A DNA stretch of 64,000 nucleotides. Origin: Ifrita kowaldi. Lineage: Eukaryota; Chordata; Aves; Passeriformes; Cinclosomatidae. Shown here piece after piece: positions 11,216 to 22,980 of this stretch (position 1 is its first letter; the number at the start of each line of letters is the position of its first letter). The stretch covers positions 1 to 64,000 of the forward strand of contig VZRS01002379.1 in NCBI GenBank assembly GCA_013398055.1. The letters run 5' to 3'. Below the pieces are notes generated by a model. The model saw nothing but the letters and a program-made list of their open reading frames with translations. It did not search any database and was not told where the DNA came from. Made by a program: the position numbers and the translations under genes.

Positions 11216-14200
11216 GAGGAGCGGAATTCTCAGCCCGGTTTGTTAAGAGGTGGAAATGACAAAGATTCTGTTGAAATTCGCTCCCTCCTGGTTTATTTTG
11301 CCTTCGCGAGAGCATCGGTAGATCTGGGGCGGTGGTGGCTGAGCGGACACCGCGTATTTCCCCTGTATCCCAAATCCTTTATCCACACTCGAGTCCCTCC
11401 TTCATTAATAAACCTCTGCAAGTCTTGAGACAGAGCTGGTGAAGATGAAAACCGATTTACAAACCCGCCCAGGTGAGCTCCAGCCGATCTTCCAGCACTG
11501 ATTTCTATTATTCACCACTCGCAAACTCAATGCCTGTTTTAAACCTCGCAGGTAGGAGACATCCAGCGCTTCCCGAAAAACTCCGGGATCGCTACCTGCG
11601 TATCTCGGGAATGAAAACTCACTCATGGCAACAAAAGAAACGCCTTGAGAGATCTCCTGTCGCTTATTCAAACACAAAAGAGAAACGAGCTGCTAATTAG
11701 TCTCATAACGACTTATTTTCTCCCCCCTCCCTCCCTTATTTTAAATAAAACCTGATGATGCAAAGTATTCCTTGGCTTCTCGCTCTGTACCCAACCGGCT
11801 CTCGGTGGAAAGAGCTTCTTTTTTTTTTATGGCTGCGTATTAAAAGTAAACCAGCCCATGCCAGGTTTGGATAAAAGGCTATTTATTTTCAACCAATTTG
11901 ATAGCTGCAGTTTTCGGTAATTGAATTTTCTGTGGTCAGAGGAGCAGTAATCTTAGAAACCAAATAAATATTTTTTAATAAAATGGAACACTGAGAAACC
12001 CTATAATAATGTCAAATATGTAGCCACTTATGGATGGATAAATATTTTAAGAAATTTACATCTCACCCAATGCTTTAGGCCTTGAGCTTCCCTGGAAATT
12101 TCAAACAACGCTATTTTATTTTGGGGAGGGGGCGGGGGGATCGGAGTGTATTTAGATAAAGAGCTAAATACTAATCCTTCAGTTTGCAGCAGGTTTGATT
12201 GCCAATATTTATGCAAGAAAAGAGAAATCCAAAAACGCTTTCTCAGACCCTTTCCCCGGCACGTGGCAGTCCCGGGGATCCAGGTTGTCCTGCCACCCAG
12301 CCTCCACAAAAATGTCCAACTCAGCCAGAACCACCCCAAAACCTCCCTGCAGAGTCACAGGTCAGGAAAATCGCAAAATCTGGGTGAAAATCCACTTTGG
12401 TTGAAGCGGTTCCTGTCAATCCTCTGGACAGACACTTGTTCCTGCTGGTTTGTGCAAACTGGGAGAGGAGTGACTGAAATCGCTCTGCGAGCCAAAGGGG
12501 AGAGCAGGAGAACAGCGAGATCCTCACCTCTGCAGGGATTATCCCCGGAGTAAACCCCAGTGAGAGGGCACAGCACACCCGGGAGGGATTCCCCGAGCTT
12601 CTGGGCAGATATCGGGGTCTGGGGAGCTGCTGCCTGCAGAACACAGCTCGGGGCACACTGAAAGAGTGCAGGAGGAAAAGCCGCCGGCGCTCCCGGCTGC
12701 TGCAGCCCCGGGAATTGATGAACACAGATCCAGAGGCCTCTGCCATCCCAAATCCTCACCCGCTCCATAAAATCCCTGATAACTTTGCCGAGCTTCTTTT
12801 CCAATCTCAGTGTGGTTCCCTCTGCTTGGGAGTCTCTTGCTTTTTTTTTCAGGCTTTAGTTATTCTCTAAACCAGTTCTAAGCCACGGTGGAATAAAGGA
12901 GTTCCAACGGGATGCGGAGCAGGGACAGAATTCCCGTTTCCTGCCCAACAGCCAGGCTGGAATTATCGTTCTCTTATGGTGACACCTGCTGGCAAAGGCA
13001 GCCTCCTGTAACAGCTTCTGGAAAAGGATCAATTCCAAAAATCATCCGGATCCCCCAGACCAGGCCAGGGGTTTTGGGAAATGAGACACAGGAGAGTGGG
13101 AGGAACTGGAGTTAATCAGCCACAGTCAGGAGAAACAGGAAGAACACACAGGAGCTCTGTAAATTCAGGGAATGCTGCTGCAGAAGGGGATAAATTGTTC
13201 TCCGTCTCTATGGATAAGACACAATAAAGGATCAATGCACATCCCATTGAGGCACCAAAGATCTGGGCCAGGTCCTGTCTAGTGCAAGGTTCCCACGTGG
13301 GGAGGCAATGCTGGGAAATCCTTCACAACCCCTGGGCCTTTTGAATTTCCAGCCGTGGTTTTTCCAGCATGGATGCTCGTTCCAAGCTGATTGATCCAAT
13401 ATTCCACAAGACTGATCCCAGTTCAAACACAACCACCACGCTCAGCCCCCGCCTCCTTCTCTCACTCATTTTCAGTGTTGCTGAAAAGGGAAACCCAGGT
13501 GGTTTTCAGCAGGACACTGTGGAAATCAGGGATGAAATTCCCAGTTTATCAATGATGTGCCAGGAAAATGATACAGCAACAGCAACTCCAGCACCGATGG
13601 AGAAATCCCAACCACGGGTTCCACACCACAGGTACCCTACAGGACCAGAGCCTGGCATCCCTAGGGATACAGCTGAAATCCAGGTGTTTTATCCCAAAAT
13701 TTCAATCCCAGAAAGCAATGATTCCAGAATGGAAGTGAAACCTGTGCTTGGTCACTACTTTGGCGTGGGAGAGCGGGGATGGTGGGATGGGGTTTGCAAG
13801 GATATATCCCACTGCTTGGCATCCCAACAGGAACCACCCTCAGCAGCACACATGGAGCACTCCCACTGTCACATTAAGGTGATTATTCCATAATTAAAAA
13901 CTCCGAGCTGCTCCCATACCTCTGGAAAACAGGGAACAGAGCAGGAACAAGCCATAATTGCCAAGATATGGCAAATCTTGTTCGACTGCAGGAGCCTTGA
14001 AAACTCTTCAGTACAATTTCCAGCGAGTTTTTCTCCCTTTCAATAAAGTTCACATTTCCTTCTTTTCCTTTGTTATGGAAAATTCTTGGGATAATAGACA
14101 GCGTGGAACCAGCAGGACTAAGTTTGACGAAACCCTTTTAATGATGCATCATGGAAAAAGCAACTGAGGATTGTTCTGGTGGTGCCAAAAAAGAGTTTCT

Positions 14201-15073
14201 GGTTCGTGTTGGGAGTTTCTCCTCCAAGTTTCAGTCTCCACAAGCACCTTGGAGCACACACCAGGAACAGCCGCTAACAGCTTTTCCAGTCTTTCTCCTG
14301 GAGACTCCATCTCACAATATTTGCCTTGTTCAAGGAGGAAAGATGCATCTTGGAGCCATTTGCTGGGGCAGCTCTGGGGCATCATGCAATATTTATATTC
14401 TGTTAATCTGAGAGCTTGAAATGAAAGATGGAAGAGGCCAAATCCAGCCTTTCCATAAATGCCATTGGTTTGGGAACAGCATTGGATTTGGGCCAGTGCT
14501 TTCCCTTGCCTCACTCGCTGCCTCTCAGGATATTTGTGGAAATGAGGACCAGGGTCATTTGGTATTCAGCCCTGGCTATGAATTATAATCTGGGTATGAA
14601 CTGCACAGAAATTTAAAAGGCAAATTTTTCACCTCCGAAACAAAACTTTTCTTCCAGCAGCCAAAAAACCCAGGGCCAGAGGCAGCCCCTGGCTGGCAGG
14701 AAAGGGCAGCACACAAAACACACACGGGGGGTTCACCAGGCCCCGCTGCAAAACCAGAACAAAACCACAAAGAATCCCACACTGAGCAAGGGGGACAGCT
14801 TGGAAACTGTTCAGAAACCTGAGGGGGTTCACAAGACTGGCGTCATCAGGGACATAAATTTCCATAATATCGGCATCAGAAATAGAAGCAGGCCACCTTC
14901 ATGTTCTGTACCTCATTTAAGGAGGGCTATAACGCAATTAAATCACTGCACACCATTAGCATTTTGTCTCTGGGCCAATCCCTGGAGTGGTTGATTCCTC
15001 CCCCTCGGAGCAGGGAGAACAGTGAGGCACCAGAGGGGTCGGGCAGGATCCATTTCCTGTGTGGGTCTCCCTC
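11216..15073. other. Non-coding unique sequence
   Basis: No gene is recognisable. The stretch at about 11700-12120 is AT-rich single-copy DNA with words such as CTATTTATTTTCAACC, and it has no repeat signature. A G-rich run lies at 12123-12140. A short interrupted palindrome, TTGCC-N7-GGCAA, occurs at 13960-13976. The longest frame (174 codons, plus strand, 13369-13893) has no recognisable motif and is rich in Pro/Thr/Ser, so it is not called. Confidence 0.5.
12123..12140 (+). other. G-run, possible G-quadruplex
   Basis: The plus strand reads GGGGAGGGGGCGGGGGG, three G-runs of four to six. A four-tract quadruplex is possible only by splitting one of the longer runs, so this is a weak candidate. 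No gene context is visible. Confidence 0.35.
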
Positions 15074-15384
15074 CCCTGAGGGATCTGGATCTTCTGGGGA
15101 TAAGGCCTCAGATCTCAAGGATGTTCTGATTTCTTGGATTTGCTGAACATGTCGTGAGACAAAGCCTCCAGAAATACCCCAGTCCTGCTGGATTTCACTG
15201 CCTTTCAGATCCCTGGATGTATCAAACCTTTCAGGTTCCTGATTATACACATCCCTGAGGGATCTGTATCTACTGGGGAGGTTGGATAATGCCTCAGATG
15301 TTAAGGATGAGACAAAGCCTCCAGAAACACCCCAGTCCTGCTGGATTTCACTGCCTTTCAGATCCCTGGACATATCAAACTTCA
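15074..15384. repeat. Two-copy tandem duplication (179 and about 132 bp)
   Basis: Copy 1 (15074-15252) and copy 2 (15253-about 15384) both start with CCCTGAGGGATCTG and share the long block from GAGACAAAGCCTCCAGAAA to TTCAGATCCCTGGA with very few differences. The start-to-start distance is 179 bp at the left edge but 153 bp at the GAGACAAAGCC block, so copy 2 lacks about 26 bp, or copy 1 gained them. The shared block is nearly identical, which suggests a fairly recent duplication. Read on the minus strand it yields a repeated peptide, but there is no other sign of coding. Confidence 0.9.
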
Positions 15385-15747
15385 GTCTCAGTCAGTGCTT
15401 GACCCTGACCTCACAAGCTCCACTTCAGATGATAAAAGCCTGAACTGGAATGACTTAAGCTGGGCTTTAGGCCCCGGGATCAGTGCTCAGAAACAAACTG
15501 AGGTGCAGGCTGTGTGGAAGCATCTGAGCCACCTGAAATGGGATCTATTTCTGATACCTTCACCAGGTATTAGCTTTTCCTGTTTGGAATTGATTCCTGC
15601 TCCACCCACATCTGGGGCATCTCCACACATCCAAGGTTTTTTGCTAGGCTCTCTCTCATAGATGCACTTTTATCTCAATTTCAGATTAATTCATCCTCCA
15701 AAATCAAAAATATCAAGAAAAGCCACATATTTCCCTTTTATCTGTAA
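15385..15747. other. Non-coding unique sequence
   Basis: Short unique interval between the duplication and a CR1 fragment. It has one 88-codon open frame without features, and nothing else is recognised. Confidence 0.5.
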
Positions 15748-15935
15748 TAATCCCAGAATCACTGAGGTTGGAAAAGTCCCTCAGGAGCATCGAGTCCCAG
15801 TTGTGCCCGATCCCTGCCTTGTCCCCAGCCCAGAGCACTGAGTGCCTTGGACACCTCCAGGGCTGGGGACTCCAAACCTCCCTGGGCAGCTCCAAGGCCT
15901 GATCACCTTTTCCAGGAAGAAATGAAATGAAAATC
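15748..15935 (-). mobile_element. CR1: CR1 LINE fragment, divergent subfamily
   Basis: CR1 3' end in minus orientation, belonging to a different subfamily from most copies in this window. On the plus strand it reads AATCACTGAGGTTGGAAAAG, then CATCGAGTCCCAG, GAGCACTGAGTGCC and ACACCTCCAGGGCTGGGGAC, ending around TTTTCCAGGAAGAAATGAAA. These are the landmark words of the GGTTGGAAAAGACC type of CR1 tail. It is diverged and 5'-truncated, with no coding capacity. Confidence 0.85.
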
Positions 15936-18900
15936 CTGACGTCCCTTCCTGACCTAGAGAATCCCAGCTCTGTCCTTTTCCATCCTTTCCCTCCGTGTGT
16001 CCATCAGCACAGGCACTTCCAGGAACGCTCTGTGAACTTCTCCAGAGAATTCCTTCCCCCTCTCATCCTGCTGGGCCAGGATTGTTCCAGCACAGCCTGC
16101 AGTGGATGCAGACACTGCAGGAAATTTGCATTTCTCCTGCAGCACGAGCCCCTGTCAGCTCCCACACGAGCTCAGTCCCAGACATCCACGGGACAGGATT
16201 AGGGAGACGTTTCCATTCTGCTCCCTGAACTGGAATTGTCACGGGCTGGGGAGGGCCCCTCGAGGAAAAGCCACCCCCAAGTGTGCTCTGAATTCAGTTC
16301 TCCCATCCCCGAAGCTCCTGGGAAGCACAAAAGGCAGGATTTGATGCCAGTGGTTGCTGGATGTGCTGTTAAGCAGGGACAGATCTTTCCCCCTGTGAGG
16401 ATACACTGCAGGACCAAACCCTTAGGAACAGGGATGCTGTATTCCAATTGAATCTGCCTGAAGTTGTCCTGTGTGGAATTCTTCCCCTGCAAGGTCACAG
16501 TGACAGCACGAGCATGTCCTGGCTGTTTGTGTAAAAATGCTCTTTGTTCGTAACTTTTATTCCCCTTTTCCCCCATGGAAGAGCAAAGCTTCTTAATTTC
16601 TTTTTATTATCTTTTTTTTTTTTTTTTTTACTTACAGCGTGGACTATTTTGCATGTGACCATGGAAAGTGCTGGGCCACGCTGAAACTGACCTTCAGTTA
16701 ATTGTTTAATTCGCTGAGATTTCTGGCCCCTTCTAAAACAACAACAGCATCCTTTCCCCTGAGGGAGGGGCTGGATAAAAAGGGAAAAGCCAGCACCCCA
16801 CTAATTTTAGCCAGCACAAAAGGAGCCTCCATGCCAGAGGAACATCTGGCATTTTCAGTTCACCTTAACCCTTCCCCCTGGCATTTCAAGGCCTATTAAT
16901 AAACAAAACAAACTGGGCTCAGCAAACAGATGAGCAAACATCTTGGATGGCTGCAGCCCATTACTGAGCCCCTTCCTCCCCTCACGCAGCACCCCAGGCC
17001 TCCACGCTGTGCCTCGGAATATTTTTACCAAGAAGGAGCAGCACTGGGATGTGTTGTGGTAAATATTGCCAAACAAACCACGAGGGAAGGTCAGGCAGCG
17101 TTTCCTCAGCTCCACGGGACCTCCTGGGCCACTCAAACAAACCCCCTGTGTCCCAGGGCTGAGGGAGGCAGAGCCAGCCTGGCACCAGGAACGTAATTTA
17201 GTGTGCAGGTATTTGATTTGATAAAAAACCCCGACGTTAATTGGAACAAACTCCATCTCTGGATGTAGAAATGTACGGATGGATGTGGGTAATGGGCTCC
17301 TGACAAGGCTGTAATTCACTGAGCGGGGCCAGACCCCAGTTTGGGTCTGACATGTCGCTCCAGCCCCGAGCAGCCCTGGTTTTCCACCATCCCCTAAGAG
17401 GGTAGCATGTTGCAGCTGGCAAAAAAATAAACAAACCTGAGCTCTGTGCTAACAGGATTTTTTTCCCCTTCCTATGATTTATGCCACGAGCGAAGGAAAA
17501 AAACAGCGACACGTTTGTGAGGGGAGGTTCCACTCGGCCCCTCTGTGCTTCCAGCACGGCCTGGGCATGGACACTGGGAAATGCCTGCTTTTGGGGAAGG
17601 GCAGCATCTTAAAGGCACGTGCAGGACTCTGTTTTTTTCCTTTTTTTCTTTTGAATTTCCAGGGAAATCTGTGCCTCTGCTGGGGAGAGCCTTGTGGTTC
17701 ATGTGCAAGCAGCACTGTTGGCACCACTCATTAAACTCAGGGCTTTCTTTGAAATCTTCTCCCTTGTTCTGGAGAGTCAGGAAACGGAATCTGTCCCTCT
17801 TTCAAACAGGATTTTCTGCTCTTGGCTACCTCGGTGGGTTTTTCCAAATACCGGCTTCAGAAATAAACTCAGTTAGACCTTTCCCCACTGCATTCAGAGC
17901 ACAACTCCAGGTAGGAATCGAGTCCAGGGAGCCCTAAACGAGCTCGATTTAAATCCCTGAATCCCTGTCAGACACTGGAATGAGTGAGCACTCACAGGGC
18001 ACCACCCCACGCCCCTCTCTGCTCCCTCACCCCCCAATCCCAGCACTGGGATTCCCTTCTCCAGCAGGAGCCTGGGAAATGACTGAAATCCCCCCAGCCC
18101 CGCTCCAGGCCGGGCTCTGGGCTTTCTCCCATTGTTCCCAGTTTGTTTTTCTTTCCAGCAGGAACAGGAGCTGCAGTGTTGCATTTGCCAGTGGAGATGA
18201 CAAACACAGAGCATCAGGCCTTGCTTTTCACCTTGGCCATGTGGAATGTTTTACCTGGAAGCCGAAAGTGCCCCGTGCCGTGTGGATTTCTTCTCCCATT
18301 CCTTTCTATCCCAGAAGTTTTTAATCACTGATAATTTCAAGGGAATAAAGATTTTAAAGATAGGTTCCCCACCAGATTTCATGAAACAGGGAATTGGATG
18401 GGGAGACTGCTCCCAAAAGCACAGAGGAGCCTCTCTGGCCTCCAGGACAGCGGAAAAAAGGGAGGGAAAGAGAGGGAGGGATGGTGAAAAGTGGCTTTTA
18501 TCAAACCCTCTGCACACCAAACACTTGTTTATTGCTGTGGGAATTTTTACCTCCATCTCCCTGCTCCCAAAATCCAGGAGCTGAGTCCAAGGAAGGCGAC
18601 TGAGCTTTACATGCTCTGGTCCATGAAGTGAAAGCCTCCCTGAGGTCTGGGATCTGGGCTCCCGGTGTCACCTTGCAGAAACAGAACCCCAAGGAACCTC
18701 TGAGCCCGGGGAGTTTCCACGACAACACCCAAATATAAATATCTGTGGCCCAGCAGAGGGAAAGCGTGGCAGTGGCACCGGGGCTGTGCTCAAAGACAGA
18801 AATTATCCAATATCCTCCATCCTAGAACAGGAGGATTTTCTTTTTACAGCTTGTTGCCATCCCAAGTTGGTGCAATCCTCCTCCTCTTTAACAACAGCGA

Positions 18901-19892
18901 GTCCAAGCCCACAGAAACAGAATTTTCCCGTCATTTTTGTCCTTCCTGCAGCAGCAAGCACCGATCCCCAGCCCAGCAGCAGCCCGGGTTCATGTGCCTG
19001 AGCTTTATATTCTATAAGTCTAATATAACAGCGTGTCAAATGTTTGCTTTGGCGATCCCGATGCCTCAAATCCCCTTTTTATACCAATATTTAAAATGGG
19101 AAAAGGCTTTAAAAGAATGGGCGCAAATTACTGCTTCAAAGGTTTTATTGGGCTTCCAGCTGAGCGTTGCTTCTGCTAAGAATGGGGACTTGAAAAAAAG
19201 CAGTGTTCAGGGTCTTTATTGGGGTTTATTTCCTGTGCTGCCGCAGTCCTGAAGGAGGGAGAGGAGCAGCAGAAAGAGCGAGGAGCAAAGAATGATCTTT
19301 TTTTTCCCAATAAATCCCAATAACTCTGATTTTTTGCAGTTCATAAAGACTGGCCTCTAAGTTATCCCGATTATGAGAAGCAAGGAAAATTCAGCTCAGC
19401 AGAAGTGAGATGGGCTTCCCATCAGCGACTGCCACACTAAAAAGAATCCTTTTTAAAATATTACTTTAATGAAGTATTTGGGAAATTGTGGGCAAACATT
19501 TTGTTGGAAATTCAGTTTATAAAAGCTCATCCAGCTCTGCTGGGAAGCTCGGGGAGATGGGACAAGGCACCAGAGCAGCTGGAGAGACAGAATCAGCCTG
19601 GCTGGGTTTTCAGGGATTTACACAAGGGCGCTTTGTGGGGTTCCTGGGACCATTTCCCTGATTTTAGTGCCTTATCACTTCCCAGGGTTTATCAGCTCTG
19701 CTTTATCAGTCTTGTGCAAGTGGGGGATGGGCCCTCAGGCCACTGCCAGGCCCTGGGATGGTCAGGGCAGCCCAGCTCATCCCAGTGACGCTGCTGGTCC
19801 TGCTGGGAATTTCACCTTGAGCTCCTTCACTGCTGAGCAGGGTGGGGATCACCCAGATGGGCTCTGGTGACACTGCCAGGGGTCCCGGGAAA
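15936..19892. other. Non-coding unique sequence
   Basis: No gene is recognisable. A long T tract at 16611-16629 is followed by ACTTACAG, which resembles a splice acceptor on the plus strand. The sequence after it stays open for about 20 codons in one frame, too little to call an exon. Many short frames lie on both strands without domains. Purine-rich and pyrimidine-rich patches occur at about 17620-17650 and 18450-18490. Confidence 0.5.
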
Positions 19893-20153
19893 AATGGAGA
19901 TAATGAAGCTGGAACCAAACCAGTTTAGATGAGATATGACACAGAAATCCTTCCCTGGGAGGGTGGGCAGGCCCTGGCACAGGTGCTCACAGGAGCTGTG
20001 GCTGCCCCTGGATCCCTGGCAGTGCCCAAGGCCAGCTTGGACGGGGCTTGGAGCAGACAGGGACAGTGGGAGGTGTCCCTGCCCATGGCAGGGGTGGGAT
20101 GGGATGGGCTTTGAGGTCCCTTCCAACCCAAACCACCCTGGGATTCTGTGATA
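19893..20153 (+). mobile_element. CR1: CR1 element with short 5' head
   Basis: CR1 3' region in plus orientation, about 260 bp. It opens with AATGGAGATAATGAAGCTGG and runs through GGCAGGCCCTGGCACAGG, CTGTGGCTGCCCCTGGATCC, GGGCTTGGAGCAG and CTGCCCATGGCAGGGGTGGG to CCCAAACCACCCTGGGATTC and the tail. Its first 31 bases are identical to those of the CR1 copy at 44420-44686, and both copies begin at the same point. That suggests a shared template or a fixed-length subfamily. No coding sequence is present. Confidence 0.92.
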
Positions 20154-21722
20154 ACTCACTCGTGGCATTTTCTTCCATTGCATTTATTTTTCCTTGCCAT
20201 TTCCAGACCCGGGGATTTGGGTGTGGACAGAAATCTGATTTGCTGCTGCTCAGCTCTGTCCACTTTCCCCTTGGCTGCCAGGTCAGAGCAGGTGAGCCTC
20301 GGACTGTGGGGTGGGGAATACAAAGCCCAGGCACTGCATCCAAAAGCTTTTCACCCCTACACTCACTCTGTGAGCACCAAACGGGATTGCACTGCTGGAA
20401 TCGCCCACCCTTCCCTGCCAAGGAAGCCTCTGTGGTGAAGAACAGCCTGGAGACAGGGACATGGAAACTTTCAGCCATAGAGTCAATCAGGAGTTCAGGA
20501 GTTAAGCCAGCCTCGCATCACTGCAGGGTTCCAGTGTCAAACCACAGGAAGCTGTCCCTGCTGGTTGGCTGATCCCTGTGCTCTGACTGAGCTGGAGCTC
20601 TTTGGAGCAGGAACCTCCTTGCTGGCGGTGTTATCACGGGCCCTTCTCCTCACCTGGAACCTCCAGATCCTGCAGGGTCTGAAACAGAGCTGACCCTCTC
20701 ACCAAGGAAGGGAAACTTCCATTTACTCAGCCATGGAGAACCAGGTCTCCACACCAGGGATGAACAACACTTGGTGCTAGGGAGCAAAAAAACCCCAAAC
20801 CCCAGAATTTCAGCTTTTAGAAACCCCAAATCTTGCAGACTGCTCAGATATTAAAACCCAGATTTATTTATAATCCCTTGCCTCACAATGGCACCTCTGG
20901 ATGCTGATTCACTGCACTTTACAGGGAGTTCATCTCCATTAATCCGTTTTGCAAAAGCCACATGAAAGAGGGACAAAGATCAGAGGCAGCAGAGCCAGGG
21001 CACGCTGAGATGCACAGAAGGAAGAAGACAACTCGAAGAGTAAATCACGGTTTAAAATTCAGCCGGCACTTCTCAATTATTTAAGGCACTGTTTTCTTGA
21101 CAAGGATTAGAAAATGATATTTCAGATGCATCACTCGAGCAGGATGACACCTTTTCAAATGAAGGGTTCCTGTTGCTGCTCCTGTTATTCTGTCTGGACT
21201 AAAAGATGACTTTCAAGTATTTTGTCTATCATTTTTAGAGAGGAAAAAAAACCAAACAGCAAGCCTGAAAGAACAAAGGCAACACTTCAAAGCCTTCAGC
21301 AGAGAAGGAAGTGCTTTCTAGCAAAAATCATCCTTGTGTCAATGAAACTTTTGTCAGATGGTTCCTCTCCTGCCTTGGCTGCTGCAGCTGAAGACAGAAG
21401 GGAAAGAGAATCCCTGAGAGAATGAAAAAAGTCATGTCCCAGCAAGGTCCCCTGGGTGCCCTCTGTGATTGTGTGACAAGCTGTAACTGAGAGGAGCTGA
21501 GGGAGCTCCTCTCACTGCCCTGGGGTGGGTTCAAACCCCCCTGGCAATCTGGGAGGCTGCTTGTCCATCATACGAGAAACTTCTGGAGAGGACATGGCAG
21601 CAAAAAGGAGCAGCAGGAGTTCAAAGCAAAGCCATTTCCAAAAGAACTGCAATTCCTCAGGCTCTCCATAGTTTTTCATGTTCCTAAACAGCAGGAACTT
21701 TGCAGCTTCTGTGGGAGGTGAC
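20154..21722. other. Non-coding unique sequence
   Basis: No gene or repeat is recognised. The open frames (up to 174 codons, partly overlapping the preceding CR1) lack domains. Composition becomes more AT-rich after about 20840. Confidence 0.5.
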
Positions 21723-21777
21723 CCAGTGATCCAGTGATCCAGTGATCCAGTGACACAGTGATCCAGTGATCCAGTGC
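21723..21777. repeat. Octamer microsatellite (CCAGTGAT)n
   Basis: About seven tandem copies of the 8-bp unit CCAGTGAT. One unit in the middle is altered to ACAGTGAT-like, and the last degenerates to CCAGTGCT. This is a short, nearly perfect array. It is probably polymorphic between individuals. Confidence 0.95.
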
Positions 21778-21916
21778 TGCCTGCAATGGGCTCAGGATCA
21801 ATCCAAAGCATCGGGGGAAATTCATTCCCTCCTGACCCCCATGTTCACAATCTCACCTCAGCCAACGGAGAGTTCCCTTCCCAGCCGCCTGGAGGGCCAT
21901 GGGGATTTTCTGGGAG

Positions 21917-22022
21917 ACACCTTTCACTCTGTTCAGGTACTAAAATGATTTTGGGACCTCAATTCTATTACACCTTTCACTCTGTTCAGGTACTAAAATG
22001 ATTTTGGGACCTCAATTCTATT
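21917..22022. repeat. 53-bp tandem duplication ending at assembly gap
   Basis: A 53-bp unit beginning ACACCTTTCACTCTGTTCAG occurs twice without a visible mismatch (21917-21969 and 21970-22022), and the second copy runs directly into the run of Ns. The identity and position suggest either a real minisatellite whose further copies collapsed into the gap, or an assembly artefact in which overlapping contig ends were not merged. Confidence 0.95.
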
Positions 22023-22079
22023 NNNNNNNNNNNNNNNNNNNNNNNNNNNNNNNNNNNNNNNNNNNNNNNNNNNNNNNNN
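22023..22079. other. Assembly gap (57 N)
   Basis: A run of 57 undetermined bases. It is preceded by a perfect 53-bp tandem duplication and followed by poly-T tracts at 22083-22111, both of which commonly break short-read assemblies. Confidence 1.
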
Positions 22080-22980
22080 CAATTTTTTTTTATAAGTTTT
22101 TTTTTTTTTTTTGGTGCCAGATGTGCAGCTGTCTTGAACCACTTGTGACACAACCTGAGCCGGGTTCACAGCTCTCGGCAGGGCCCCTTTTCTGTAACAC
22201 GTGGAGCCCTAACCCAGAACTCCCACTGGCAGCGGTTCCTCCCTCCTGGAATATTTGGAATATTGCAGAACACGTTGTTAAACACGGCTTTAACGCGCGT
22301 CAGCGCAGTTGCTCTGATAGCCGGTACCCCTAACAAGCCTCCTCTCAAGAACGAGTCGCTTTTGACCTCCGCACACCTGGAGATTTCACCCTCCTGCTGC
22401 ACCTCTGACCTATCCCCCGATAATTGACGCCGGGCAATTATCAGCAATTTGTTGGCTTTGTTTTCCTTAGCACCCAATTATGCAAAGACCAGACCTGGAA
22501 TGGAGCTGCTCCCATCGGGCTGCGGGTTTGGAGCAAAGCGTTCCGTGCCTGAGTGACTCTGCCAGCCCGGCCCGATGTGCAGGAGCAGGAAATGAGAATT
22601 CAGGGAATACTTATCCCAGGCAATCTCTGCCGGGGTGGCAGGAGGATATTTAATACCTTTTTTATTAACTCCTAAGAGAACCTCCAGCCTAGAGACGCTG
22701 CCTGCTCCCATGGACTTCGGGATACTTCACTCTGCTGTGCTGCTGAGCTTCCTTCCCTGGCTGTGCACCCTCAGCTCTTCTCCAGGAACAAGGCAGGGCT
22801 GGGATATTTGTTTGGGATATTATGTTGGCAAATGCCACCAAAGAAAGCACATTTTCCAAACCCAAAAGGGATGCACTCGATCCAAAGCAGGATCACCACG
22901 TGGAAAGAGAACCCCTCCATTTTTTACTGCACACAGGGAGTGGAGCAGAGCTGTGCCCTGGCTGTGTCCACAATGAATTT
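22080..22980. other. Unique sequence; low-repeat block
   Basis: After two T-rich tracts (22083-22111), the stretch 22112-22480 is unique and comparatively CpG-containing (TTTAACGCGCGTCAGCGCAG at about 22289). It also has AATTATCAGCAATTTGTTGG-like AT-rich words and no repeat match. It could be regulatory DNA, but this is inference from composition only. No coding exon is recognised; the frames present have no domains. Confidence 0.35.

Noticed and set aside
13369..13893. 174-codon open frame on the plus strand
   Set aside because: No recognisable domain and biased toward Pro, Thr and Ser. No promoter or splice context is seen. Treated as chance.
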